This document shows, piece after piece, positions 1 to 10,656 of a stretch of DNA of 64,000 nucleotides (the first letter of the stretch is position 1; every line of letters starts with the position of its first letter). Both the position numbers and the translations under genes were made by a program. The stretch lies in the NCBI GenBank assembly GCA_023653785.1, contig JAMKCH010084982.1, positions 1-64,000 of the forward strand, read 5' to 3'. Below the pieces are notes generated by a model. It was not told where the DNA came from. It made no database searches and was given only the letters and a program-made list of their open reading frames with translations. The stretch is from Ophioderma brevispina (taxonomy: Eukaryota; Echinodermata; Ophiuroidea; Amphilepidida; Ophiodermatidae).

Positions 1-1200
1 ACACAGTAAAAAAACAATTCACATCATTGGCATATTAATGTAAAACTGTCCGTGTTTGGAGAAAAATCCTAAAAAACTGATTTTGCCCGCAAATTTTTGC
101 AGACCATAACAAAAACACTTGATTTTCATAGTTCTTATGTAGTTTTTAGCAACAAGACAAAATTTGTCTAGGGACATTTTTTTCATTTTCTGAAAATAAG
201 CTTACTTTTTCGATATATAAGGGAAAAGGTCTAAAAAGTGTGATTTTTACCTTTCTTTTCCCACATTTTAGAGAATATCTTTAGTTTGTAAATCGAACAA
301 TTAAAATTGAGAAATCCGTCCCCAGAGAAGACCGACTGCTATCGTAGGAAAGTAAAACCTTACCTTTTCTTCGGTATTTGGAGTTATCTTTTCTGAAAAA
401 TTTGCACAATTTTGCGAAAATTGAACATTGAGAAAAATCCATGTTTTAGTAAAAAAGGACTTTTAACGCCATTTCAAGGTGTCTCTTTCTCAAATAACTT
501 TATCTTGGAACTTCAAAATTGACTGTGTGTGCAAGTGGATGGAAATACATCTTTATGCACATTGAATCAACTCCTTTGATCAGAAGAATTGAAATTTCTC
601 TGGTCTAAATTATCGCTTTGTTTTACATTTTCAAATCATTATTTTTCGTTTTTCAATGCGTCGCGCAAAAGTACATTAAAACAAAACGCGCCCGCCTCAT
701 TACGGCAGTAAAAAATTCCACCGCGCGACGGATGCTGCGCCTTGCGACTGACGGCGTAAATGTGCTTAAATTCCCGCCGTTAAGACCATGCGGTTTTTGT
801 GACCTTTAATGGTCCATTTTGTTTTAAAATCGGCAAAAAAATACAGCTTAGGATTGTCCTGCAGTGATAACTTTTGTTGGTAACGATAGAACACAGTTGA
901 TGTTTTAAAATGGTGCAAAAATCCGAATTCGTGTGAAAACAAGCACTAGGGTTGACACTACCATTAACTTAGGTATTTAAACACTGATAAGGACGTGCAC
1001 GCCTTGATGTCACTTGAACTTCTGCGTTTAAACTTATACTTGAAATCTTGTACGGAGATGTTTTTTAAAAAAAAAAAAAAAACGAATACGTGATATTTCA
1101 TTAAAGAAAATCTCATACAAGTAATATTCTTTTTATACACACATCTCTCTAAAACAGGGCCTGAACTTTAAAAAAAAGCTGCATACATAACCTATCGCGG
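1..1200. other. No gene recognised; AT-rich DNA
   Basis: No convincing exon or repeat boundary is seen. A GC-rich patch at about 660-790 contains several CG dinucleotides but only a short open frame with no recognisable motif. A run of 16 A lies at 1067-1082. Confidence 0.5.
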
Positions 1201-1211
1201 AGTTTGTTTAG

Positions 1212-1369
1212 CTGTTGGCAATACACGGGGAAATTCCCATTGATGGCCAAGAACACTGTCACCGAAGTGTCCATCATACGTAAACAGAACAGCATGAAAA
1301 CACTTTGTCGACGATTTCGCCTGGCGACCTCGCTTAAAATGATCCTTGGACATCCAAGAACATCGTCAG
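1212..1369 (+). CDS. Possible internal exon, function unknown
   Basis: This 158-nt segment follows a plausible acceptor (TTTGTTTAG ending at 1211) and is followed by the donor GTATGT at 1370. One frame stays open across it for about 52 codons and is basic, with many Lys and Arg residues; a second frame has stops. GC content is higher than the flanks. No domain is recognised and no partner exon was found, so it may be a chance open frame inside a repeat. The exon call rests only on splice-site-like borders and composition. Confidence 0.22.
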
Positions 1370-1399
1370 GTATGTGTTTTGTTCCCAGAAGTTTACCGT

Positions 1400-2389
1400 G
1401 CTAAGATTAAAATAGAATCAATTTCCAATATGGCGGTATTATGATATGCTACGACGGTGTGATGTTTGATTTAGCAGTAAGAATATTGCACAGTTCTAAT
1501 TATTTTTTTTTATAATACAGGGGTATTAATTAGGAAAGTCGGACTTGAAGCTTGGTAGGTCCGAAACATCGTCCACCAACTCGCTAGTTTTTTTGGATTG
1601 GTAATCAGCGAAAATAAGCGTGTTCGTACCGATTGGAAATAAATTGCCGGGACAGCTGTAAACTGAGCATCAATGGATACATAATTTTAATGTTACCGTA
1701 ACGAACGAACGAACACACTAACAGTTTCTGGGCGATTTGTAGGAGCTTGCTTCGCAGCTAAAAAAAATGTTGTTTAAGATTTTATAATTGAAATAAAGAT
1801 ATTTCAATCACCCATGGAATTTCATGGCACAGGTATGATCCTAATGGAACCAGTGTCTGACTGTATAGTTGAGAGTCAAGTGCTATGACCAATAAGCTAA
1901 CAGTAATAGCTAACATGACATTCTGATATTGTTACTGATATTCTACAGTAGATTTAAATGATACAATGTGTCTATAACATACTAATGGTACTATATATAG
2001 TTGAATGGATTTCCAATGGTGAATTGCTTGAAAATGCCATGTTAAAGAGTAAATGTCTTTCACTTAGACCTGTCACTTAGAAGTGTCAAATGATAAAATA
2101 AATGTCATTTCCATTGTTTAAAATTAAATTTCCTTTCATTTAAGACTAAACACGATATACTTTAATTACTATTTGAGGTGAATGACCTTTGACCTTCCGA
2201 AAATGACTTTCCCCACCGCCCACCCAAGCTCACTTTTTTGGTAAATGTTGACACCCATACCTACCAGAATCAATTGAAATCAGCTTCTTTAAATTTGTTT
2301 TCACAGATTGGCTTGATATGGGTTTCCTTTAGGGTTACTAAACAGGTGTTATTTAATGTAGGTATACTGTATGGTTACTTATTTATAAT
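1400..2389. other. No gene recognised
   Basis: AT-rich intergenic or intronic sequence. It holds a very short (AACG)n microsatellite near 1701-1713 and a DR1-like TGACCTTTGACCT near 2183. Nothing else is supported. Confidence 0.5.
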
Positions 2390-2602
2390 GCTAGCCCTAG
2401 CTATCTACTATAGATAACAGACGTTTCTGATGCTACCTATTGTAAATACCAAATGGTTCACACATGCTTTCTACTGTAGACAGCAAATGATTGGCAGAAT
2501 GGTATCTACAGCAGATAGACAATGATTTACATTATGTCATCTATATACTGTACATAGCAAATGATTGATATATGCTACCTTCTGCTGTCTGGTGTACATA
2601 CA

Positions 2603-2728
2603 GATGGTTGTCATTTGCTATCAGCTGTAGATAGCAAGCAATTGGCGTATGCTATGTACTGTATACAATGTTTGACATATGCCTTTTCCAGTAGACACTG
2701 AAACATAGCAAGTGATTGACATATGCTA
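2603..2728 (+). repeat. 126-bp direct duplicate, first copy
   Basis: By eye this block is identical to 3140-3265. It is followed directly by 21 A residues (2728-2748, one of them native). Read as a contig-end overlap beside a 20-base gap placeholder, or less likely as a very long target-site duplication. Confidence 0.8.
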
Positions 2729-2748
2729 AAAAAAAAAAAAAAAAAAAA

Positions 2749-3139
2749 TATTCGCTTTTAAAATTTTCCGGCTCGCTTCGCTCGCCGGGTAGACCCAATT
2801 TTTTTTCACTCGGTACTAAATTATGAAGGGGAGGGGAGGGGAGGAGTGGCAACGCCGCACCAAACAACACAACAAAGAAGAGTACCCTCCTGCTCTTCAG
2901 AATTTCAAACAGAGTGAAAACAAATTGTGTCTACCCGACGAGCGCAGCGAGCCGGAAAATTTTACAAATTGTGTCGACAAGGGCGCCCACAAAAGGTCAT
3001 TTTCCTAGATATACAGGGCGCCCGCGCCCTGTGCGGCAAAAGGCATTTTTCTACATCTACAAGGCGCCCGGCGCCCTTTGGTTTGCAAAAAATAGGGGGG
3101 GGGCGCGCGCCGGGTGCGCCCCCCCCTAAATCCGCCTAT
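2749..3139. repeat. GC-rich palindromic insert
   Basis: This 391-bp segment breaks the minisatellite. It contains an inverted repeat of about 50 bp: 2756-2813 against 2912-2962, both carrying the GGCTCGC-TTCGCTCGCCGGGTAGAC theme. Further on are short GC-rich palindromes around AGGGCGCCC at 3017-3036 and 3060-3080, and a G/C block ending CCCCCCC at 3096-3126. The composition is unlike the flanks. It could be a foldback-type element or a high-copy repeat tail; no coding function is apparent. Confidence 0.55.
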
Positions 3140-3265
3140 GATGGTTGTCATTTGCTATCAGCTGTAGATAGCAAGCAATTGGCGTATGCTATGTACTGTA
3201 TACAATGTTTGACATATGCCTTTTCCAGTAGACACTGAAACATAGCAAGTGATTGACATATGCTA
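3140..3265 (+). repeat. 126-bp direct duplicate, second copy
   Basis: This is the second copy of the 2603-2728 block, identical by eye, and it continues into the normal minisatellite sequence. Confidence 0.8.
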
Positions 3266-3430
3266 TCTCCTGAGCATAGAAAGATAGGTAGATAGCAAGT
3301 AGTTGCTACCCGCTATCTACTGTAGATAGCAAGCGGCTGATATATAATCGCCTGCAGACATCAAGCGGTTTGACATGATGACATCTGCTGCTTTTACTGA
3401 ATAATTATAAGCAAGTGCTTAACTTGCTTA

Positions 3431-5880
3431 AATACCTGCTTGTATAGTAAAGGTAGTAGACCTCTAAATATTTTGTTACGAAAAAACTATATAATATATA
3501 CGTAGCTCGAAAAGTAGCATGGAAACATCCCACAAATTTGGTATCAAAATTTAGCTAAATCGGTGCGCTTTTTATTTTTGTCGAAATGGTTACAAGGTTC
3601 ATGACACACGTTTTCGCTATTTGCGATAATCCGAAGCAATGTGTGTTCCGTACTTACAAAATATCGTCGGAACGCATTACGTCCTATTTTTCATTAAAAT
3701 CACTCCATGCCTCAAGTTTGTAATATATTTGTAATCTACACACTCTCAGCTACATTTTGACACGAAATTTAATCCTTCAATCAAAATAATAACTAGATAT
3801 CACATGATAAAGACAGCATGTATGAATATTACATTCACTGAAAGGTATCCCACACTTTTCACCGGAACTATTTAGAGGTCTGATCCCTAAACATGGCAAA
3901 TAGATGGTAGACGACTTCTTGTATACAGCAAGTGGTTGACACGTGGCGTCAACTTGGATAAAAATGCTAGGAAAGTATAGCAAATTTCAAGGATAGCAAC
4001 GACGGCAAAGGATATGGAAACGATAGCATAAACTATGAAAGTACAGGAAAGATAAGGAAAGGGAAGTAAAGGATGTCGAAAATAAATAGGGAACTGGAAC
4101 TATTCAAAAGGATAAGGAAATATAGGAACGGATACAAAATTATAGCAAAGGGCGAGAAATGGATAGCAAAGTAAATTTGAAAATGATATCAAAGACAACA
4201 GCGTGTACTACAATACAGTTTGCGATGTCGCCGTTCTCAATCTACATTATTTGCCTTCTTTACAGTAATTTCGTTCGTCGTTGTCATGGTTGTAGTGAGT
4301 TTATGTGTTTTAATATATACTGCTTACGCTCGAGTCCTACTAGTCTAGGATCTATCAGATATTTGTAACACATCTCGAGTACGAAAGGTTTGAGTGATTA
4401 AATATGTAGACAGTATGACGACAGGAACCCCTGAAACGTGATTCCTAAGTCCTGCAAGTGGTGCCTTAAGGAGAGGGGGTCCAAGACAAAGATTATACAG
4501 GAGACAAGCCCCATTGAATGCAATGGACTTTGACCTTCTGTGTCCCCTACATCGGGACATCCGAGAGTGTGTATACAGTACACTTTCTTTCCACACACGG
4601 AGACACTTTTTAACACTGGCTTATTGGGGAGATATTTATGTTAAAAATACATACTACCGCTATGGGCAAAAAAGTATATAACTTTGAAAGTTAGGTATAT
4701 CTCCACGTGATCCATTTCATTCTTTTATTTGTCACTTTATGAATTTCATCTCTTACTTAAAATTTATGTAGCTAACTAAAGCATGGTATCAATACTCGCA
4801 CAAAATACGTATTATATTTTATCACATTATATTTTATCACTCATCGTCTGATATGGTTCACACAGTACAGCTTCGAATTTTTACCGCTGTTGCTGGAAAG
4901 GGTTATGGTTAATGGTAAACGAATAATGTGTATATGTGACACGCAAGTGCCATCAATTTAGTTTGTAGCGTAAAGAAACAGCCTTTGAAGTTGCCCATAA
5001 AATACCACATGATTTGTGATTGCCCGTAGCACCCTGCGGCTAACTGATTGCGTTCAGTTAATATAATGAAGGCGTGAACAAAGCCGTGCCTGGTAGGAGT
5101 ATATGAAGAGTTTATTTCCAAATCGTGTTTTAAAAGTCCACATAGTGCACTTTGAGAAAAACACGATTTTTGATATGGACATTTTAACTTGGTTAATTTG
5201 GTTGCCATTGCATTTGATTTAATGTATGGCAATGTATGGCTTCGTTATCTCTTTATTGCCTCTTTTATTTTCAAAATTAGATGGACTTAACACATTTTGG
5301 CACAAAACAGATTGAAAGAGATTAACCCACTTTCTATAAACACCCTCTAAGTTCAGTATCCCACGAGGTTAGCAAAAGATAGTGAACTAAAAAAAGGAAT
5401 GAATCCCGAATCTCATTCCTTTTCTATTTTCTTTTGAATTTTTGACTAAAATGGTCGTTTTCTCCAAATTTTGGGATTTCCCGAAGATTGATCATTCTTT
5501 CATTCTCTGCTTACATTTCACTAAATTCACAATGGTCACCGTCGTTTTTTATTTTGCATGTAAGAAAAAAAGGGTACTGAGCCTGATTATTTTTTTTTAA
5601 ATCATTCAAATCAAATTTTCTCAATTTTGGGGCCATTTTTATTCAAATTTTCCAGAAATTGCCGAAGATTTCCAAAAACATAAATCTTTAATATCTCTGC
5701 CACGGAATGGGGTACAAACCTCTCGTAAAGACTAAAAGATGTATATTTACCAGTTCAAGAAGTCTATGTAAAAAACCCTCAATTTTGGTATCCGATGGAC
5801 CTAACACGGTTTGGAAATAAGCTCTTCATATTCTGTTTGTAAAGCGTGGGGCAATATATGATTATATGATAAGTGTCCTC
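3431..5880. other. No gene recognised; purine-rich stretch
   Basis: Contains a purine-rich, loosely repetitive tract at about 3960-4180 made of AAGGATA and GGAAA variants. The rest (4180-5880) is AT-rich with no supported gene or bounded repeat. Short open frames here look like chance. Confidence 0.45.
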
Positions 5881-5892
5881 AGCCATTCTGCA

Positions 5893-6112
5893 AGGTGTAT
5901 ACACAATTCAGTATAGTAGCGATTAAGAAATTATTTGATGAGGCAGTGGAACAAATTATAGCTTCTGACAAATGCCGTGCGACACATCTTCAATGTGGAG
6001 AGCTCTTATTGGGTTAAAGAAAACATATGTGACATTGAAATAGAACAAGTGTTGTTGAAATTAGCAGAGGATTCTGACAGCGAGAGCGAATCGGACGCAA
6101 GTGAAGATTAAT
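5893..6112 (+). pseudogene. Acidic-tail ORF fragment (unknown family), frameshifted
   Basis: After a possible acceptor (TCCTCAG, ending near 5883) one frame reads about 35 codons and includes the string LFDEAVEQIIASDKCRATH. With one frame change near 5980-5998 a second frame continues SSYWVKENICDIEIEQVLL and ends in an acidic serine-rich tail (AEDSDSESESDASED) at TAA, 6110-6112. A diverged homologue lies on the minus strand at 36275-36440, which shares the SYW, ENIC/NNIC, IEI and EDSDS positions. Two copies suggest a transposon-borne ORF or a gene family C-terminus. Family not recognised. Confidence 0.4.
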
Positions 6113-6429
6113 GAGGGGTAAGTTGCTATTTAAAACATATCTTATGGCAGCAAAATGTTAAATACAATTTTTTTTACAATAAAGTCAATAAAATTATAGA
6201 ACAATACAAGGACACAACTTGCAAATATCTGCATAAACTTTATAGCAGCTGCGTTCATGATATAGGCCCAGACGGTATTTAACGTAAAACACATCCAGTT
6301 TGGCCTCTTTAGATGTTATTGATTCTGTGGATACAAAATGCCTCCTCTCCCGAACAGTGGACTGTGTCCAAATTTGTTTTTGAAATTTCACAGTTGCTTG
6401 AATTTACTATAAGACTGATATTTAGAGTC

Positions 6430-6530
6430 ATAAGTATCGATCAGCGTTTCGATCACCGACTTCTTCCTCTTTCTCTTTCTCTTCCAGTACGTCGAGTAAA
6501 TCTTCTATAAGTGTCAGTTCTCTTCCAAAT
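6430..6530 (-). CDS. Possible terminal coding exon, acidic
   Basis: On the minus strand a strong acceptor (a run of T, then CTTGACAG) precedes position 6530. The frame that follows reads FGRELTLIEDLLDVLEEKEK, then more acidic residues and a stop near 6430. The peptide is leucine- and glutamate-rich and could form a helix. No upstream exon was identified and the family is not recognised. It may equally be debris of a DNA-transposon ORF. Confidence 0.28.
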
Positions 6531-6689
6531 ACCCCTGTCAAGAAAAAAAAAAACGACCGTGTTATTAAGTATTCTAGTTGAGGAGATAAGAGGATGGTTT
6601 GTCTGTGATAGTGTGTTGAACATATGGACGACTTCATCAGAAAATGTGTCAAAATGGACAATTTAGAACTTTGATGCAAGGTTTAATGA

Positions 6690-7400
6690 GGACTTGAATA
6701 TTATAGATGACTAAATTACCTATCATTTTTCTCAGGTGATCAAAATAGATAACCCTCAAAGATATTGTGACAAAATAGAGGCAATTACCATAACAGGATC
6801 TCCATGTAGAAACTTAAGGCGCTCCTCAATAATTAAATCATTTACAAGCGTACTTCTCTATCTATCACAATGAACATGACGGCAAAATTCGACAGACACA
6901 ATCGATTTGGTGAAGCATTTTGATGTTGAAAGTACAAATTTGGTTAAACTGTCGTTAGAATCAAAACATATTGTAGGTCTGTTGATCATGTTGATAGCTT
7001 TGATTTACAGTAATATCAAGCTAGTAAATGATTATTTGTTGAGTAACTCGTCAAGATCCCATTGCGAACGATTTAGTTTAAGCACAGCATCCTCCTACTT
7101 TACCAGTAAGCGATTTGTTGGCAAAATTTTACCTCTTCTCCAATTCAGAGATATGCTTGTTATCTTTACGGCTAAGCGTCGCCTCTCCCGCTTTTTAAAA
7201 AAAACTGTCAAAACAAACTTTGTCTGATCTCCCATCATCTCATAAGTACCTGATAATAGGCTGTCCCAAGTCCAAAAAATGTTAACACCCGTGGGCAAAG
7301 GCATTTTGTTAAAATGAAAAGTTTGGTATTTGCCACTGATTTCATTCCAATCCGATATGTAGAACAAATATTCATCAAATGAGAGTGCGATATGAATTTT
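6690..7400. other. No gene recognised
   Basis: AT-rich sequence with only short, unconvincing open frames on both strands. No repeat boundary is supported. Confidence 0.45.
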
Positions 7401-7410
7401 CTGCCTTTAA

Positions 7411-7744
7411 AGGTGCATTTCGTGATTCCAGCACCTTCTGTTTTATTCATTGTTCACTAGATATCCTTGAGAAAAGCTTATTTACAAAATTTGAGTCGAC
7501 CCCGATCTTGCGGTTTTGTATTATGAGCAATTGCTTGTTTCCCACGGTCCCATAGGCCACTGTGCTGTAATTTCTGTCCGTTTACGGACAGAAAATACAA
7601 AATTGCGAATTTTATACAGATGCGACTAAATTTGCACGTACGATTAGATACAAGTGGAATAGGCTGACGGTTCAGATGATATAAAAATCTCAACTTATTT
7701 TACGTAAGCCCGGGGGACGGGGTTGTGGATCACGAAATGCCCCT
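7411..7744. mobile_element. MITE with TTAA target duplication
   Basis: The element is bordered by TTAA at 7407-7410 and 7745-7748. Terminal inverted repeats read AGGTGCATTTCGTGATTCC on the left and AGGGGCATTTCGTGATCC on the right. It is 334 bp with no coding capacity. A perfect hairpin sits inside: 7571-7581 pairs with 7584-7594 around TTTCTGTCCGT. TTAA duplication is typical of piggyBac-like elements, so a non-autonomous piggyBac-type MITE is the best inference. Confidence 0.75.
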
Positions 7745-7749
7745 TTAAG

Positions 7750-8450
7750 CACATTGAAATGCATGACGCAACATATTGCTGAATTATTCTATTGAAGGAA
7801 GGTTTCAAGATTCCTGTCACTGTGTTTTAGCAAACGTTCATCGTTGGATCTACCACAGCAGCTCTTCTGAGGTGCTGCCTTGAGTTCTTGTCATTTTGAT
7901 CCGTTGTTTGGTCTGCTACTGGTGTATTCCGCGTTGATTAATACATATTCAATTCCTACTATCCACGTTGGCCGATTATCAGAGGTTTCTTTTTCTTTTT
8001 GTATGTGGTTGCGTGTTTTCTTTTTCATGTTGTTTATTCAGTATACAGAATCGGGCGTCTTTGGGAATTCAATACGAAAGGGTCTGCTTAGTTAGGTTTG
8101 GTTTTAGCATACTGCGTAATTTGGAGATTTGATAAGGCTAAGCCTGCTAATGAAAGTGAACTCCTGAAAACACGCACCAAAGTATTGCTGATCAGAAAGA
8201 CAACGTTCGCACTTTATTGACCATAATGAAGTTCAAAAGGGAAAATCAATGTCTTCAATAACTTCTAATTTGGAGCTAAGTATGTTGGAAAATCATTGTT
8301 TCCCGCAATCTTACAAATGTAACCAATGCAAATCGGACCACTCCGGTTTTGCACTCTCCTTTTTAACGAATCATATCTTTTGTTCTACATATCGTATTGG
8401 AATGAAATAAACTGCAAATTAAAGCTTATTTAAGTATTAGTCCACTCAAT
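7750..8450. other. No gene recognised
   Basis: No bounded repeat and no credible exon. The open frame at 7880-8095 (+) has no recognisable motif. Confidence 0.45.
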
Positions 8451-8457
8451 CTACGGT

Positions 8458-8600
8458 ATGACCTGGACAAAATTGCTACAGAAGGTATTCTTGCTTTAAC
8501 TTGCTGCAAAAACCCTCCCAAACAACATGTCAAAAAGGTAGAAAAAGGGAAGTACATGTATTGCAATACATGCTAATTTGCATACAACCTATGCCTTATA
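8458..8600 (+). repeat. Dispersed repeat, left-end copy
   Basis: About 130 bp starting CTGGACAAAATTGCTACAGA matches 16048-16170, including the shared tail CATGCTAATTTGCAT, which contains an octamer-like ATTTGCAT. The copies differ by scattered substitutions and small indels. This is the left end of the repeat annotated at 16046-16851. A run of 18 G follows further on, at 8786-8803. Confidence 0.65.
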
Positions 8601-8944
8601 CAACATATTAAAGAAGATGACCCGGTTTAAGTATATAAAGTTTTCATCTTGATAGAATGGCATTCACCCTCAAACCCCATCTGTAAAGTTTTGCGCCGAT
8701 ATTTCAACCCGTTTTTCATGTGAGAGCTAAAAATGATTTCTTAGCCATAGACTACTGTGTAAAATGAATATCGGTCGACCAAAATGGGGGGGGGGGGGGG
8801 GTCATTTTCGCTCATAACTTCCAAACCAAATATTCTTTAGCCCTAAGATTTCATAGGGTAAATGAGAAAAATAGTAGCTTTCTACAGATACCAAAATGTT
8901 GACCACTTCCGGTAAAATCTGGGATTATGGGGACGATGCTATTA

Positions 8945-9220
8945 GCACGGCCATTTTACTCTTGAGTCTTTCTTGCTGTCGTCAACATAGGACCCGAGGT
9001 ACTTGAAGTCTCACCTCTTTGAGTTGGGTACCGTGTGTGGTGCAGATAAGATGATGATTCTCTTCCTCATTGACGGCCATGTATTCCATTCCATCACTTT
9101 GGCATTTAGATGTAGGCTGACTTTATCTGCAGCATTCTCAAATGATGCTTTGTAGTAGATCTTGTGAGATGCTGACTTTGTTAACGTCTAGAATGCTTGA
9201 CCCTTTTTTGTGCTGCTGTC
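8945..9220 (-). pseudogene. Non-LTR retrotransposon RT fragment
   Basis: Read on the minus strand across frameshifts, the sequence gives AVNEEENHHLICTTHGTQLK and then DFKYLGSYVDDSKKD. The FKYLGS motif is typical of the region after the reverse transcriptase core of APE-type LINEs. Several frame changes make it dead. It abuts a minus-oriented copy of the dispersed repeat at 9222, as the larger LINE at 13.3-17.3 kb abuts the same repeat, so it may be the same family. Confidence 0.65.
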
Positions 9221-9221
9221 C

Positions 9222-9690
9222 TACCTATTACCCAGGCTATTTATAATTTCATGATAGCAATTTCATAATACATGTATGATGGCAATTTCAACTCTGGAAA
9301 AGAGGCACTTCCTATTTCAACGTCAGGTTTTAACCTCAGTGTCCCCTTCTTAAAGTTTCATACTGGATGACCCAATTTTTATTCAGCTTGTGTACCGAAT
9401 GACCCGTATTTTTCGGTACATTTTATCTGAAAGGACCCTATTTTTCACCTGGCCAAGCACATACGAATCACTTCACACAGGGAGTGCCTCCGGCACTAGT
9501 TGACCCAATGTGTTTGAATTATTTGCTAAATAAAGATCTCGCCATCTCGATTGTAGTCTACAAATCATCTACAATGCAAAATGAATTTTGGCAGGTAAAA
9601 CTGCGGCCATCTTGAATAATGACTATCATTGTCCACATATTAATTGCAAGTGCTACGCATCTTGCAGGCATAGTCATGCCAAACTCAATC
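9222..9690 (-). repeat. Dispersed repeat, inverted partial copy
   Basis: Reverse complement of roughly 16265-16851. Landmarks are CCTATTACCCAGGCTAT at 9222-9242, the segment with GGATGACCC and TTTCACCTGGCCA, and the part around AAGATGGCCGC. It contains the G-poor strand of the 'GGGTCATTNGGT' low-complexity segment. Truncated relative to the 16-kb copy. Confidence 0.7.
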
Positions 9691-9963
9691 ATTTTTCATA
9701 GATTGAGTGGAGTATAGCAAACAAAGACCCATGCATGCTTTAGTTTTTAACAAAATGCCTTTGACCCGAGTGTTATTTTTTTGGGGGGGGGGGACAGCCT
9801 ATATTCCTTTAATATAAACTTGTAAATAACATCGGCCGAAACATGAGCCTGATTGTCAATCACGGTTTTAAAACTAGCATCAGACGATTCCATGCCATGG
9901 GATAAATTTACAATTAACCAAGAGATTCCCCACAACTGTTCGGCACAACTGTTTCAGGCTCCG

Positions 9964-10127
9964 CTAGTGTTGGGCATAAACCGGTGTTACTAGCTCGAAG
10001 TACTTGCCAGAATAATACACATGGTATAACAATGCAATCATGATAGCCATACAATGATCGAAAAGTTTTGCGGCAGTGTTCTTCTGATATAACCGTTCTA
10101 AATGAACCGGTAAGTACATTGTCATCT
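9964..10127 (-). CDS. Possible terminal exon after the EGF exon
   Basis: An acceptor (TTACTTTAG at 10128-10136) opens a frame of about 54 codons ending at TAG (9964-9966). Its incoming phase (1) matches the outgoing phase of the EGF exon at 10173-10274. The peptide has a hydrophobic stretch (MAIMIALLYHVYY) that could span a membrane. The implied intron would be only 45 nt, which is very short, so the frame may be fortuitous. In the second copy of the locus the same frame is present but runs into the poly-A run. Confidence 0.25.
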
Positions 10128-10459
10128 CTAAAGTAATACCTTTACTTTCTTAAGTGATTTTAGGTTACTTACTATCCGTGCCTTCACAAAAGTCCCCTCC
10201 GAAAGGGAATTTACAAAGACATTTACCGCCTTGACATACACCGCCATTCTGACATGGCCTCTTGTTAGAGCATCCTACAGTCACAATAATAGAAAAACAA
10301 ACATTAAACATGAGTCTAACTTTATTTTAGTACAATAACTTAATGACTGATTTTAACTCATGCCTACCGTCGTCTTGCGTGCTAACTAAATGGGCATGCT
10401 ATTACCCATGTTTGGACACATATTTTTTAGTCCAGCGGTAGACCTGTAGGACCTTGCCA
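9977..10459. repeat. EGF-locus duplicate, copy 1 (no transposon)
   Basis: This 483-bp block recurs at 10480-11694 with near identity except near 10395-10430. Copy 2 contains an extra 727-bp element plus TTAA. Copy 1 ends directly at a run of 21 A (10459-10479). Confidence 0.85.
10173..10274 (-). CDS. EGF-like domain exon (copy 1)
   Basis: The 102-nt exon encodes one EGF-like domain, read on the minus strand as CSNKRPCQNGGVCQGGKCLC followed by KFPFGGDFCEGTD. Six cysteines fit C-x5-C-x5-C-x4-C-x-C-x8-C with the usual NGG and a G before the last Cys. The acceptor is CTGTAG (10275-10280) and the donor is GTAAGT (10167-10172). Both borders are phase 1, as is classic for shuffled EGF exons. EGF modules occur in extracellular or membrane proteins such as Notch- or fibropellin-like proteins; the parent gene cannot be named. 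A possible upstream donor (GTAGGC, 10362-10367) would supply a phase-compatible D-D-G before the first Cys. Confidence 0.85.
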
Positions 10460-10479
10460 AAAAAAAAAAAAAAAAAAAA
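10459..10479 (+). other. Run of 21 A at a duplication junction
   Basis: Separates the two copies of the EGF locus. One A is native to the flank, leaving exactly 20, the same as at 2728-2748. Likely a masked or converted 20-base assembly gap rather than a true poly-A tract. Confidence 0.6.
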
Positions 10480-10656
10480 TAAACCGGTGTTACTAGCTCG
10501 AAGTACTTGCCAGAATAATACACATGGTATAACAATGCAATCATGATAGCCATACAATGATCGAAAAGTTTTGCGGCAGTGTTCTTCTGATATAACCGTT
10601 CTAAATGAACCGGTAAGTACATTGTCATCTCTAAAGTAATACCTTTACTTTCTTAA

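Larger units (their letters stand above)
2390..3430. repeat. Degenerate minisatellite with palindromic core
   Basis: Diverged units of roughly 45 bp repeat a core resembling CTATCTACTGTAGATAGCAA, itself a near-palindrome, followed by variants of ATGATTGACATATG. Units are visible at 2395, 2465, 2500, 2540, 2620, 3160 and 3310. The array is interrupted by the GC-rich insert at 2749-3139. A weaker unit occurs near 3900-3940, so the array may once have been longer. Confidence 0.7.

Noticed and set aside
2728..2748. Poly-A tail of a retrotransposon
   Set aside because: The A run stands right after the first duplicate rather than before the second, the wrong order for a target-primed insertion on either strand.
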